Origin: Minisyncoccota bacterium
Lineage (GTDB): Bacteria > Patescibacteriota > Minisyncoccia > JAHIHE01 > JAGLIN01
Reading direction: 5' to 3'
Assembly: GCA_028690055.1 (NCBI GenBank)
Contig: JAQVBZ010000001.1
Location: forward strand, 84,452 to 136,477
DNA length: 52,026 nt
A program made the translations under genes and the position numbers. This document shows positions 28,381 to 39,373 of the stretch, one piece after another; positions within the stretch are counted from its first letter, which is position 1; each line of letters opens with the position of its first letter. The notes below the pieces were generated by a model, which did not search any database, was not told the origin of the DNA, and worked only from the letters and a program-made list of their open reading frames with translations.

Positions 28381-28411
28381 CAAGAAAACTCAGTTTGGAC
28401 TGAGTTTTCTT
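28381..28411. terminator. Terminator hairpin
   Basis: caagaaaactcag…ctgagttttcttg. Confidence 0.65.
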
Positions 28412-28848
28412 GTTATAAGCAAAATATTCGTTATTGCCACATCTTCGTTTTGTTTTATCTGTGTCACCCCGAACTAGTTTCGGGATGCTAGTTATGTTTC
28501 GTAAGGATATTATTGTAATATTTAGATGTTGCATAGCGAAGATTCTGGATATTTTGGCTGAACAAATTTCTCGAATGACAAGTTTATGGAGGGGTAATCA
28601 CATCAAGGATCAAGATGCACATCAAGTAGGTCCAAATTGATAGATTATTATTTTAACTCTTCCTTAGAGAAAGGTTTATCTCTCGTTCAACAAACTTTTA
28701 CGGATACCTATTCGGTTGTGGCAAAAAAGGGCTTCATTGCAAGTAGGTTGTTTTTGGCGAGACTTGTGTATTTTCTTTACTTATAATTTCAAGTATGCAA
28801 AAATTAGATATATGAATGAGAAAAACAAGCGAATAATCTATAAAATTT

Positions 28849-30018
28849 ATGAGTTTTGAAATACCTGACTTGGTCATAGAAAATACGAAGGAGGACGAGA
28901 CCCCTCCTTTGAGCTGCGTCGACCTTTTGCGGGAATTCAAAGAAATTCGCGCAGAACTTCTCTCCGGTAAAGAGAAAGCGGAGTCGGGGGGTTTGAATAA
29001 TGAGTTTGAGCTTTCTGACGAAGAGACGTCAAAATCGGAGGATATGGATAATAAGTCTGAGCTTTTTGTCGGAGAGAAGCTGAAATTCGCAGGTGTTGAG
29101 GATGAGAATGGCAGGGAAAGGGACGTCTATAATATCTCAGCGCCTTTCTCAATCGATGTCGATGGCGAACTTAAGACTGTGATTACCGGTCGGGTGGAGT
29201 TGCGCGAAACCTGTAAAGGTTCGCAAGTTTATTTTTTTGAACAAAATAAGGATGGCGTTTGGATACCGGTTGAAGGGGTGTTGCCTCTGCCATTGGAAGA
29301 TGGTTTCTTTACGCAGATTGGAAAGGAAACGGTTATCGGTGGGGTGGAGACATCCTGTCCTGATCCAGAGGAACCTAAGCGGGTTGATTATAGAACATTA
29401 TTTTATCATGATAACGGACGCGGTTTGAAAGGGCTGGAACAATTTGCATCTGGGCCGGAACGGGGGAAGGATATTCGTTTGACGCTTCTTTCGAACGGTC
29501 GGGTTGCGGTTTTTACGCGGCCTCAGGGAGGAGAATATGGTCTGGGTAAAATAGCTTATGTAGAATTGGACAGTCTGGAAGAGTTGAATGCTGCTAATCT
29601 TCAAAGAGCGAAAGTTATTGAAAATCAATTTGCGCAGGAAGAATGGGGAGGCGCCAATGAGCTGCACCTCTTGCCCGATGGGCGTATCGGTGTAATCGGG
29701 CACATCGCTTATAAGGATGAAGAGAATAACAGGCACTATTATGTGATGTCGTTTCTATATAACCCTAAGGATCATTCGTCTACGCCGATAAAGATTCTCG
29801 CGACAAGAGAAGACTTTCCCCCTGGTGCGGCGAAAGCTACTGATCTTGGAGATGTTGTTTTTTCTGGAGGCATGGTGCGGCACGGCAACGGCAAGGCGAC
29901 GCTTTATGTGGGGCTGAGTGATGTGGAAGCCGGCAGCATCAAGATAGACGACCCCTTCTGGGAAGTAGAGCAAAAAATTCTTGCCGGACCGACGCAACGG
30001 GCAGAGGCGACGGCATAA
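28849..30018 (+). CDS. DUF1861-like (beta-propeller, GH-like) protein with acidic N-terminal extension
   Basis: DVYNISAPF, FTRPQGGEYGLGKIAYVEL, WGGANELHLLPDGRIGVIGHIAY. Confidence 0.7.
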   Translation: MSFEIPDLVIENTKEDETPPLSCVDLLREFKEIRAELLSGKEKAESGGLNNEFELSDEETSKSEDMDNKSELFVGEKLKFAGVEDENGRERDVYNISAPFSIDVDGELKTVITGRVELRETCKGSQVYFFEQNKDGVWIPVEGVLPLPLEDGFFTQIGKETVIGGVETSCPDPEEPKRVDYRTLFYHDNGRGLKGLEQFASGPERGKDIRLTLLSNGRVAVFTRPQGGEYGLGKIAYVELDSLEELNAANLQRAKVIENQFAQEEWGGANELHLLPDGRIGVIGHIAYKDEENNRHYYVMSFLYNPKDHSSTPIKILATREDFPPGAAKATDLGDVVFSGGMVRHGNGKATLYVGLSDVEAGSIKIDDPFWEVEQKILAGPTQRAEATA

Positions 30019-30449
30019 AAACGGATTGTAGGCCGGGGGGAGGTGCGAGGTCTTCTGATCCATCTGTGCTTTAGACCTTTTAATCTACTAAATATTTTAA
30101 AGTAAGGTGTTTTATTTCCCTCTCGGGAGAGCACGAATGGCTTATTCTATTTGTCATTCCGAAATGAGCTACTGCGACTGAGGAATCTGGGAAAACCACA
30201 ATGCAGCTGAAGGGTTTATTTTAAAGAGAATATTATAGTTGTGTCGTGCATTTCCCGGATACCTCAGGCGAGTACGACTTTCGGGATGACAACCAGAAGA
30301 TGGCAATGAAAAATAATGTCGTAAGATCTATAGGGGATTTTGATCTTGATGCGGCAAAACGCAGTTCGATAGTTTGCGTCAAAAAATAATTAAGGATCGA
30401 AAATATTATTTCGATCCTTGTTATTTTGGAAAAATTTTAAAAAATTCGA

Positions 30450-31646
30450 TCAACCCGCAGAAAAATTACCACAATTACCACACACTTCTTTTCCGACATG
30501 AAAATAATTTTGTTCTGTTAGAGACCTTCCTTTATTAGACCACCGCGCATTGCTGCGTTTATCTTCACTTTCCTCGACTTCGTCGGGAACCCACGAAACT
30601 TCACAAAGACTGGAATTGCCATACTTAGAACACCACGCATCGTCGCGTTCATCATCACTTTTCCTGACGGTGCCAGAAACCCACCAAACTCCACAAAATT
30701 CAGGTACATTATTGTAATAAATCAGAAAATCTCCTTTCCCACAATCTCTCTCTTTCCCACTCTCGTTAACATTTTGTCCTTCTTCTATCTCGGGCGATTC
30801 CGGCCGGATGCTCTCCTCATACGCATCCACATGGATTTCTTTTGTTATTATTATCTCTCGACCCCTATTGTCCTTTACTTCGAGAACAATAGTGTAATTT
30901 CCATTCGGTAGATAAACGGTTATATTATTACCTCTACCAATCCAAAAGTACTTACCATTTTCTGAGAAAATCTTCCATAGTGTTTCCAACTTTAGAATTT
31001 TCTCCTGTTCTGATGTGAGATCATATTTAGCCGTTAGGTTTATTGTATTCTGAAAGACCTCTGTCTCGGGACTTTCTATAAATACAATCTCGTCTATCCG
31101 GGGAAGAATCGTAACGTTTTCGCCGTAGCTTTTGCTTCGGCCATGGGAAACGATTGTTTTAGGTGTTTTTCCTCCCGCTTCTTCTTCGCCGTCGCCAGGC
31201 CCGACATCGTCTCCTCCACCTTCCGGCTCTTCTGTCGGAGTAACCTCAGGCTCTTCCGGCTCTTCTGTCGGACAGACCTCCTCTTCTGTCGGAACATCCT
31301 CACATTCATCCGATTCGTCTTTTTCTGGACAGACTTCCTCTTCTGTCGGAACATCCTCACATTCATCTAATTCTTTTTTGCACTCTTCGCACTTTTTCTT
31401 ATCTGGCGTTTTTTCATCACAGACATCCTTGCTCTTAATATCTTTATTGCAGGTTTCTTCGGTATCGGCGACACCTTCCTCGTTCGCAGATCCTTTATCG
31501 AAGCATCCATCTAGATGGAGATTGTCCGCTCCGGTTTCTATTTCTTCTTCGCAGGCCGATGAAACCGTTAGCATCGCGGTAAGGAAGCACAGCATGACGA
31601 AAATGGTCATTATTGTTTTTGCCATAGCTCTTTTTGTTCTTGTCAT
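30450..31646 (-). CDS. Secreted Cys/acidic-repeat protein with PKD-like domain
   Basis: N-terminal signal-like segment, repeats DECEDVPTEEEVCP, domain ending NGNYTIVLEVKDNRGRE. Confidence 0.75.
   Translation of the reverse strand: MTRTKRAMAKTIMTIFVMLCFLTAMLTVSSACEEEIETGADNLHLDGCFDKGSANEEGVADTEETCNKDIKSKDVCDEKTPDKKKCEECKKELDECEDVPTEEEVCPEKDESDECEDVPTEEEVCPTEEPEEPEVTPTEEPEGGGDDVGPGDGEEEAGGKTPKTIVSHGRSKSYGENVTILPRIDEIVFIESPETEVFQNTINLTAKYDLTSEQEKILKLETLWKIFSENGKYFWIGRGNNITVYLPNGNYTIVLEVKDNRGREIIITKEIHVDAYEESIRPESPEIEEGQNVNESGKERDCGKGDFLIYYNNVPEFCGVWWVSGTVRKSDDERDDAWCSKYGNSSLCEVSWVPDEVEESEDKRSNARWSNKGRSLTEQNYFHVGKEVCGNCGNFSAG
31273..31367 (-). repeat. 57-bp-period tandem repeat within the secreted protein gene
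   Basis: caga[c/t][c/t]tcctcttctgtcggaacatcctcacattcatc at 31273 and 31330. Confidence 0.8.
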
Positions 31647-31962
31647 TTTTACCCCTCTTTTTGTTCTTTTTGTTTTTGTATATGGATAGTTGTAAATCTT
31701 ATATTATCGCAAAAGGGATAAAAAAGCAATATGAGGTCGTTTTTGGGGCAATTGTGTTTATTTCTTTATATTTTGTAGGAACATTGTCTTAATATTCAGA
31801 AAATATGTATCGGAGATTTTCAGTATATGGTTGAGACAAGATTCCAGAATAAAAAACAGATATTCCAAAAAGTAAATTCGAAATTCTGCGCAATTTGTGT
31901 TATTATATATTAAACAAACAAAAGTTCTTATCCTGTCAATATTTAATCAGTTATTCAAAACT

Positions 31963-34050
31963 ATGCCATAAGAGAATGATCCGATAAATGATCGACTTGA
32001 TGTAATAATAAAGTCGATTTCTTTGTTGTCGGACAAAGTTTATTCCTTGGATCGGCGGATGAGCGAGGTGGGCCGGACGCGGATGGGTGCGGTAGAGCCG
32101 ATGAATGAGGTAGGCCGAATAAATATGGTAGACCGAACGGATGAAGTTGGGCGAATGAATAGGATAGAACGAATGGACGAAGAACCGGAAGCAAAAAAAG
32201 AAAAAACCTTACTTCCGACAGTTATCCTTTTCGTAACGGATTGGAAAATGAAGCGCCTGCTGCTTTGGAGCAGGAAATTACGGATGAAGAAGTCTATGCC
32301 GCTATGCAAGATGCCTCGGATTCTGATGTTGAAAATGAGCCGGAATCGGCGAAGTCGGAAGGGGGAAGCTTTGAGACTGAAATCGGTCTGAAGTGGTTGG
32401 GCAAGGTCGGTATCTTGGCCCTAGTCCTCGGTGTGGCTTTCTTTTTGAAATATGCTTTTGAGAATAATTGGATCGGTGAGGCGGGTCGGGTTGCAATTGG
32501 TATATTATCCGGCGCGGCTTTGATTTTTCTTGGTGATTATCTGCGTTCAAAATATAATGAATATGCCGCCACTCTGACGGGCGGAGGTATTGCCGTGCTC
32601 TATCTGTCGATTTATTCCAGTTTCGCATATTACGAATTGATCGGACAGACATACGCTTTTGTCGCGATGGCGATCGTTACGGCCCTTGGCGCTTTTTTGG
32701 CGATTCACTACGATCAGATCAATCTGGTGGTACTGTCTATCGTGGGCGGTTTTTTGACTCCGATATTGCTGTCTTCTGTTACTAATAATCAAGTCGGGCT
32801 TTTCGGTTATATTACTATTTTGAATTTCGGTATTTTGGGAATTTCACATTATCGCGATTGGAGGAAAGTCAACTTGCTCGGTTTTATTTCCACTTTGTTT
32901 ATCTTTTTAGTTTGGAGCACCGGGCATTACGATGCGAGCCAATTTTTCATAACCGAAGCTTTCCTGACTAGTTGGTTCATAATATATGCGGCGGCAACGG
33001 TTTCGCACAACGTGTTGCATAAAAAGGAAGCGGAGGAATCGGATCTGCTTCTTGCCGTTTTTAACGCCATGGTTTATTTCGGTATCAGCTACTATCTTTT
33101 GTCGGCGGCTTACAGCGATTATCTGGGTTTCTTCGCTGTGTTTATGGCCGCAATATATTTTTTTCTTGCCTATTTTTGTTATCGGATCAATCCCAAAGAT
33201 ACCAATTTGGCGTTGTTTCTTCCCGGGATTTCGATATTTTTCTTGACCATCGCTGCGCCGATCCAATTTGATGGCGCCTGGGTCAGCATGGCCTGGGCAT
33301 TGGAAGCGATGGCCCTCGTCGGGATGGGGTTCTACCTGAAAAGCCGTTCCATGCGGTCTTTCGCTTTGGGTGCTTCTATCCATAGTGATAGGGAGATTGT
33401 TCTTCATGGATGATTATGGAAAAATCTCAGCGGCAGATTTTGTCCCGATCTTCAATACGGGATTCCTGACTTTTATCGTCGGGGTTATTGTCTGTGGGGC
33501 GATTTATTCCATGTACTCCAGGTATGAGGGCATGACGGAAGACGGGAGGTCTAACGCTAAACCGGTAGCACTGTTCCTGCTGAATTTTCTGCTCTTGTGG
33601 AATCTGAGTACAGAAGTTTCGTTCTACTATGATTATCAAGTCGAGGCCCGTCTTGTGGAAGCGCCCAAGCTTGTCTGTTCTTGGGAAAAGGATGCGCGCG
33701 GCATAGATAAACAGGTCTGTAAACAGGATTCGACTGAATTCAGTCGTGTAATGACGACTAATCGCGAACTGACCCAAAAAACCGAGGAGAGGAAAAGCGC
33801 GACACTGACAGTACTTTGGGCATTGTACGCGATCATCACCCTGGCCTTCGGCATCGGGAACAAGAATCGTTTGCTGCGGCAGATGGGAATCGGACTGCTA
33901 GTCGTAGCGATTACGAAATTTTTCTTGTCCGACTTATGGAGCCTGGGCGGCATCTACAGAATCGTTTCTTCTATCTCTCTCGGAGTGATCCTGCTCTCGG
34001 CCTCTTTCGCATATAATAAATACAAGGAGAGGATAAAAGAAATAATTTAA
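31963..34050 (+). pseudogene. DUF2339-type multi-TM protein, disrupted (TAA at codon 3; frameshifts near 32190-32206 and near 33369)
   Basis: ATG CCA TAA GAG AAT GAT CCG…; frame chain 31963/32023, 32241-33413, 33370-34050 reads as one multi-TM protein. Confidence 0.75.
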
Positions 34051-34054
34051 TTTT

Positions 34055-35380
34055 TTGTTTAATGAAATGCTAAAAAGAATATCGGGAATCGTCGGTTTTT
34101 TCGCTATCTTGGCAATCATCGCGCCGTCCATATCTGTGGCTGACGCGCCCGCTGTTGATCAAAAGTCACAGTGGCAGTATTATAAAGACATCAGCGTTGT
34201 CGGCAGTCCCGAAGAGGGGGAGCTGGCAAAAGTGACGCTTGATCAAGAAGTGTTCGGATCGTCCAAAAAAGATTTGCGGGATTTGCGGGTGGTGGATAGG
34301 GAAGGATATGACGTGCCTTATAAACTGATTGTGGATCACGGCACCTTCAGTAAAGAAAATATTTATTCGGTCCGTGTCGTGAATAATACGTATGATGCGG
34401 CAGGCGGCTGCAACAGCTTTATTGTCGATTTCGGACAGGGCGGATCATTGAACAGTTCTCTCAACGTCATTACCGAATCGGAGAATTTCAAACGCACGGT
34501 GGAGATTTCGGGGAGTGACGATATGTCATCGTGGAGCGTACTGAAAGCGGACGGCTACATTTATGACTATACCGAGCGCGCCGGTGACTTCAAGGCTCAG
34601 GACACCTCCGTGGATTATCCATAGAACTCTTTCCGCTACGTCAGGGTAAAGATATTTACCGGTGGGGAAACGCCTCTCGTAATCAGTGGTACACAGGTTT
34701 CCACGATCACTACCAAGGAGAAACAGGAAATTGTTTTGGATCTGTCTTACGAAGTGAAAGAAAATATCGAAAAAAAGACGACTGAAGTCATCGTCGATCT
34801 GGCAAAGAATGGCTGGCCGACCAGCGGCATATCTCTATCTGCCACGGACAAAAATTTCAATCGGAAATTTACAGTTTACGAAAGTGGCGACAAGTCCTCT
34901 TGGCAAAGCGTCGGGCAGGATTATATATACAATTATGATACTCCGAAATATGTCGGAGCCAATCTGAACATCAATTACAGAGAAACAAGCAAACGATATT
35001 TGAAAATAGAGATCGTGAATTTTGACGACAAGCCGATTTCGATTACCGGGCTGTCCACTAAGACCATTTTGCGCAGCATCGTTTTTCAGTACGGTTCGAA
35101 TCCCGCAGAGAAAGTGTACAGATTATTCTACGGTAATCCCAAGGCGAATTTTCCGCAATATGATTTGGAAAAGTTTTTCTCTTATCTGGATACCGGCAAA
35201 TATTACGGCTCCGCACTTTCCGCTCAGCAAGCTAACCCCTATTACTCGCAAGAAGCTTCGCCTGTAGCGCCGCTAAGTGAAAGGATTCCTTATCTGGTAC
35301 CCGGCGCTTTGGTTTTGGCGATTATCCTGATGGGTTTGGTAGTGGTCAGGTTTATGAAGAAAGTCGGTGCGGAGAAATAG
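34055..35380 (+). pseudogene. DUF3999-like exported/membrane protein, disrupted by in-frame TAG (34622-34624)
   Basis: …TSVDYP*NSFRYVRVKIFTGG… same frame on both sides; N-terminal signal and C-terminal TM. Confidence 0.75.
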
Positions 35381-35493
35381 GACCTTCATGTCGGGACTTA
35401 TGATTCCTTAGTATCTAGCTCCGGTTACTGGGATGGTAATCAAATGAGTCGCACCCGATATCGACAACTATTTTTTTATTAATAAAAACAAAT

Positions 35494-36858
35494 ATGAAAA
35501 AGTTGTTACTCGCTCTTGCATTTTTATTCGCCTGCCCTGCTTCCGCTTCCACGATTGCGGAAGGTGCAATCGTTAAAACTGCGGATAATACGGATGTCTA
35601 TATTATCAAATATAACGCCGGCAATCAGTATAAAAGGTTGGTCCTGAATCCTCAGGTTTTTCAAAGCTACGGACATTTGAAATGGGAAAATCTTTTAACA
35701 GTTTCCCAATCTGAACTGGACTCTTTCGTGAACTCGGATTTAGTGAGAGTCGATGGTTATGCCGATATCTATCAATTGGTCTCGGAGGGGGATGTTGGAG
35801 GAAAATATCAGATCACGTCCACTGTCGGTTACGATTTGAACTCCGTCTATACAATCAATTCGGTTGATTTTGGAAACTATGAAGAAAAGGGTGTTCGGGG
35901 TGCTAAAGAAAATAGCGTTGCCGATGTTTATACCGGGAGTTATGACCAAGGCAACTATATTTATGGAGCTGCTATGAATCTTGCCTGGAATGAGATGGCA
36001 GAGAATATCGTGCACGAAACGCCCAAATTTTATACGCAAGACCCCGCTGCGTTGGATTTCATATCAAAATTCAATTTTGCTCCCTTTACCAAAAAGGATC
36101 TCGACGAGGAAAGCTATTATATAAAAAGTGGCTTCGGCCAAGAGACTATAACAACTATCAACCAGGAAAGCAAACAGAAATTTCCAACCAAAAGTTTCCC
36201 GGATCTCGACTTTGCGCTTGCTCCGGAAGATTTTATCTCCTATGCCTATTTTCTGAAGGAAGTGGAATATCTCGAACCGTTCACAACGGATGATATAATA
36301 TTCAATGGCGAACAAGTGAAGGGATTTTTCGCAGAAACAACGGCACAAAAAGATAACATCCAAATATTAAACTATACAGACCGAGACCATTTTTTAGTGA
36401 AAATCAAGTTGAAGGATAACAGCGATGAGATATTTCTGGCGAAAGGCATGGATATGGACAACCCCGCATATGCCGTGGGCCAGATTAACGAAGATAATAA
36501 AGAAGGCTTGACATCTTTAGGCAGAGATGACGTTTTCAGTATGCCGGAGGTTCATTTAGACTATTCAAGAACTTACGATGAACTTGTCGGCCTCTCTTTC
36601 CAGAATGGAGATGTTGCGGGGTATTCCATCGGCGCAATGTTTGAAAACATCAAGTTCGACATAGACAACAAAGGCGCCAGGGTTGAAAATGAGGCGGGAA
36701 TCATAGGAACCACATCAATGCCCGTAGAGCCCGTAGAAAGAAAGTTTATCGTCTTGGACAAACCCTTTTGGGTTGTGATGAAAAGAACAGACAGTCAAAA
36801 TCCGTATTTTATCCTAGGGGTTAACAACTCTTCTTTGTTGGAGGAAGCTACTGAATAG
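35494..36858 (+). CDS. Secreted CPR-style surface protein
   Basis: Signal peptide; TADNTDVYIIKYNAGNQYKRLVLNPQVFQSYGHLKWENLLTVSQSELDSF repeat-domain signature. Confidence 0.75.
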   Translation: MKKLLLALAFLFACPASASTIAEGAIVKTADNTDVYIIKYNAGNQYKRLVLNPQVFQSYGHLKWENLLTVSQSELDSFVNSDLVRVDGYADIYQLVSEGDVGGKYQITSTVGYDLNSVYTINSVDFGNYEEKGVRGAKENSVADVYTGSYDQGNYIYGAAMNLAWNEMAENIVHETPKFYTQDPAALDFISKFNFAPFTKKDLDEESYYIKSGFGQETITTINQESKQKFPTKSFPDLDFALAPEDFISYAYFLKEVEYLEPFTTDDIIFNGEQVKGFFAETTAQKDNIQILNYTDRDHFLVKIKLKDNSDEIFLAKGMDMDNPAYAVGQINEDNKEGLTSLGRDDVFSMPEVHLDYSRTYDELVGLSFQNGDVAGYSIGAMFENIKFDIDNKGARVENEAGIIGTTSMPVEPVERKFIVLDKPFWVVMKRTDSQNPYFILGVNNSSLLEEATE

Positions 36859-36978
36859 GCTGGCACTTTGCATTAAAGCCATGACGTGGCTTGTTTTAGC
36901 CTCTATCCTATTATGGGTCCTTGTCTGACCCATCTGCGCTTACCGTAGCATATTTAATCCCCATGGGTTTGGTTTTAA

Positions 36979-37188
36979 GATTCCCCTCTCGAGAGGGGAA
37001 GAGCCGTTATAGCGATAGCTATAACGTTGCGAGGGGTGTGTTGAATCGGCAAATTACTAATGATTCACGTCTTATAAACGCAATCTCCTATGGGATGTAG
37101 AAGTTATGAGTCACAGACCGTCCCCACACACCCCGCGCGAAAACAACGCTACTCTTATGTTGGCATCACCCCCCTCGAGAGGAGAATC
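36979..37188. repeat. About 210-bp MITE-like element
   Basis: Terminal inverted repeats gattcccctctcgagagggg / ccccccctcgagaggagaatc-type (18/20) plus internal gcgaggggtgtgttg / ccacacaccccgcgcg. Confidence 0.65.
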
Positions 37189-37198
37189 GAAATACACG

Positions 37199-37245
37199 AA
37201 AAACAACCCTCTTGTTGGGGTTGTTTTTGTTTTTGTGGTATGATT
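37199..37245 (+). promoter_or_regulatory. Fused terminator-promoter module A
   Basis: aaaaacaaccctcttgttggggttgtttttgtttttgTGGTATGATT. Confidence 0.7.
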
Positions 37246-37365
37246 GGGGTAATTGGACGGGGCGGTGGTATAAGATATAAAAACGGAGAAACTGATACAA
37301 ACTTAAAAAAAAGGGGGGGGTGAAAAGATTTTGTATCATCTGATATTTTTTAGCGAACTTAAACT

Positions 37366-38631
37366 ATGAACAATATGCCTAGCGATGAACAGAAGATAAA
37401 ATGTCCGGGGTGCGGGGAGTTGATTTCTATCGATTCTGTCATTACCGGTCAGGTCGAAGAGAAAATCCGCAAAGAGATGGCGGTCGAGCAGAAGGCTCAG
37501 GCGGAAAAACTGGAGAAGCAGAAAGAAGAATTGCGGACCAAGGAACTCCAATTGTCGGAAAAAATCAAAGCGGCGGATATCGAGGTTAATAAAAAAGTGG
37601 CCGATAGACTTGCCGAAGAAAAAGTTCTCCTGTGGAAGAAGGCTTTGGCCGAAGCGGAAAAGAACAAGTCCGCCGAGATGCAGATGTTGGAAGGACAGCT
37701 CAAAGACAAGGACGAAAAATTGCGACTCGCCAACGAGAAAGAATTATCGATTCGAAAAGAGAAGAATCTTCTGGAAGAAGACAAGAAGAATTTCGAGCTG
37801 GAGAAACAAAGACAGCTGGACGAAGAGAGGGTGAAGATAGTCGAAGAGGCGAGCAAGAAAGCGGCCGAAGAGCAGCGATGGCAGATCGCACAACTGAAAA
37901 AGCAAATCAATGATGCCAATATCGCCAACGAAACTCTGAAGAGAAAGCTGGAGCAAGGTTCCCAACAGACTCAAGGTGAAGTGATGGAATTGGCGCTGGA
38001 AGAAATATTGAAAGCGGAATTTCCTATGGACGAAATCGTGCCCGTACCGAAAGGCGTGAACGGAGCCGACATCATCCAAAAAGTACGCGACAGGTCCGGG
38101 TGTCTGTGCGGGCAGATCGTGTGGGAATCGAAGAAGACCAAAAATTGGACCGAGGGCTGGATCCCGAAACTGAAAGACGACCAGCGCGCCATCAAGGCCG
38201 AGCTGGCAGTGATCGTGTCCGCCGTTTTGCCGGACGATATCAAGAGCTTTAAATATCGCGACGGTGTCTGGGTGTGCGACATCAAACTTACCGTCTCTCT
38301 GGCCACGGCACTCCGGGCCACTTTGGAAGCAGTGAATCGTGAAAAGATGATGGCAGTCGGCAAGAACGAAAAGATGGACGTCATCTACACTTATCTGACC
38401 GGTGTGGAATTCCGGCAAAGAGTGGAAGCGATCGTCGAAGCTTTTTCCAATATGAAAAACGGACTGGAAAAAGAAAAAATGGCCTACCAAAAAATCTGGG
38501 CGGAAAGGGACAAGCAAATCCAGAAAGTGATCAATAACACCGTCGGCTTATACGGAGACCTGAGCGGACTTGCACCACTGCAGGAAATCAAGACTTTGGA
38601 GCTGGGGGATGGGGAAGATGAAGAGGAATAA
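37366..38631 (+). CDS. DUF2130 domain-containing protein
   Basis: N-terminal CPGCGELI zinc ribbon, long coiled coil, MELALEEILKAEFPMDEIVPVPKGVNGADIIQKV, WESKKTKNW. Confidence 0.9.
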   Translation: MNNMPSDEQKIKCPGCGELISIDSVITGQVEEKIRKEMAVEQKAQAEKLEKQKEELRTKELQLSEKIKAADIEVNKKVADRLAEEKVLLWKKALAEAEKNKSAEMQMLEGQLKDKDEKLRLANEKELSIRKEKNLLEEDKKNFELEKQRQLDEERVKIVEEASKKAAEEQRWQIAQLKKQINDANIANETLKRKLEQGSQQTQGEVMELALEEILKAEFPMDEIVPVPKGVNGADIIQKVRDRSGCLCGQIVWESKKTKNWTEGWIPKLKDDQRAIKAELAVIVSAVLPDDIKSFKYRDGVWVCDIKLTVSLATALRATLEAVNREKMMAVGKNEKMDVIYTYLTGVEFRQRVEAIVEAFSNMKNGLEKEKMAYQKIWAERDKQIQKVINNTVGLYGDLSGLAPLQEIKTLELGDGEDEEE

Positions 38632-38964
38632 TAATTTCTCTTTGTCATTCCCGTGCAGACGGGAATCCAGGATAGGTCGCATAAAAGAAGCATTGAAGAT
38701 ATAGTACAATATAAAAAAATAAATTCAAACGATTGAGTCATTTGGTGTTGAAATAATAGATTTCCGCCAGAGTTTATGCTCGTTCCCAGAGAAGAGAGTG
38801 ACAAACCATTATTCCTCTTGTTTTTTCTTTATCAGAAAACTATTGCCCTTTACAAAAGCTGTAAAAAGGTCTACAATTAAAGGTTATTTTTATCAATTGC
38901 ATAAATAGCGATATTTGGTAGAATTCTTTTTGATAAAAGTAGCGATATTAAGGTAGGAGGGAAT

Positions 38965-39240
38965 ATCATAACAATAGATCAACGCAGAATAGAGGAAGCG
39001 GTAGAAGAGTATAGAAGAGGTGAAAGAGCCTTGATTCTAGTCGAGCATACCGATGGCTTCAGGCTGTTTCCAGAGAGGAATAGACTGGTAGATCTTCAGA
39101 TTGAGGGTAGTGATATAAGCCGCAAGGTTCCCCTTGAAGAGACAAAGGAGCTAAAGGGAAGCCCCTCTTGTCTAAACAAAAAGGCTATAACAGCTTTTTT
39201 GGATCTGCTAGAATTAAAAACGACGAATGAGGAAGGTTAA
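38965..39240 (+). CDS. Small hypothetical protein; start uncertain
   Basis: Frame open with TTG 39031 in the track; AGGAGG at 38955-38960 suggests an upstream, possibly non-canonical (ATC/ATA) start. Confidence 0.45.
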   Translation: MITIDQRRIEEAVEEYRRGERALILVEHTDGFRLFPERNRLVDLQIEGSDISRKVPLEETKELKGSPSCLNKKAITAFLDLLELKTTNEEG

Positions 39241-39296
39241 TCATCATCTTCCTCTTAAATTTTCTAAGTTTATAAATCATCTTGTAGGTTTAGAAG

Positions 39297-39345
39297 AAAA
39301 AATAACCCTCTGAATTGGGGTTGTTTTTGTTTTTGTGGTATGATT
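39297..39345 (+). promoter_or_regulatory. Fused terminator-promoter module B
   Basis: aaaaaataaccctctgaattggggttgtttttgtttttgTGGTATGATT. Confidence 0.7.
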
Positions 39346-39373
39346 ATTCCAATAAAACATTACCATCATATTT

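Noticed and set aside
37744-38517. Long minus-strand ORF opposite the DUF2130 gene
   Set aside because: Antisense shadow of a well-supported coding region with low-complexity content.
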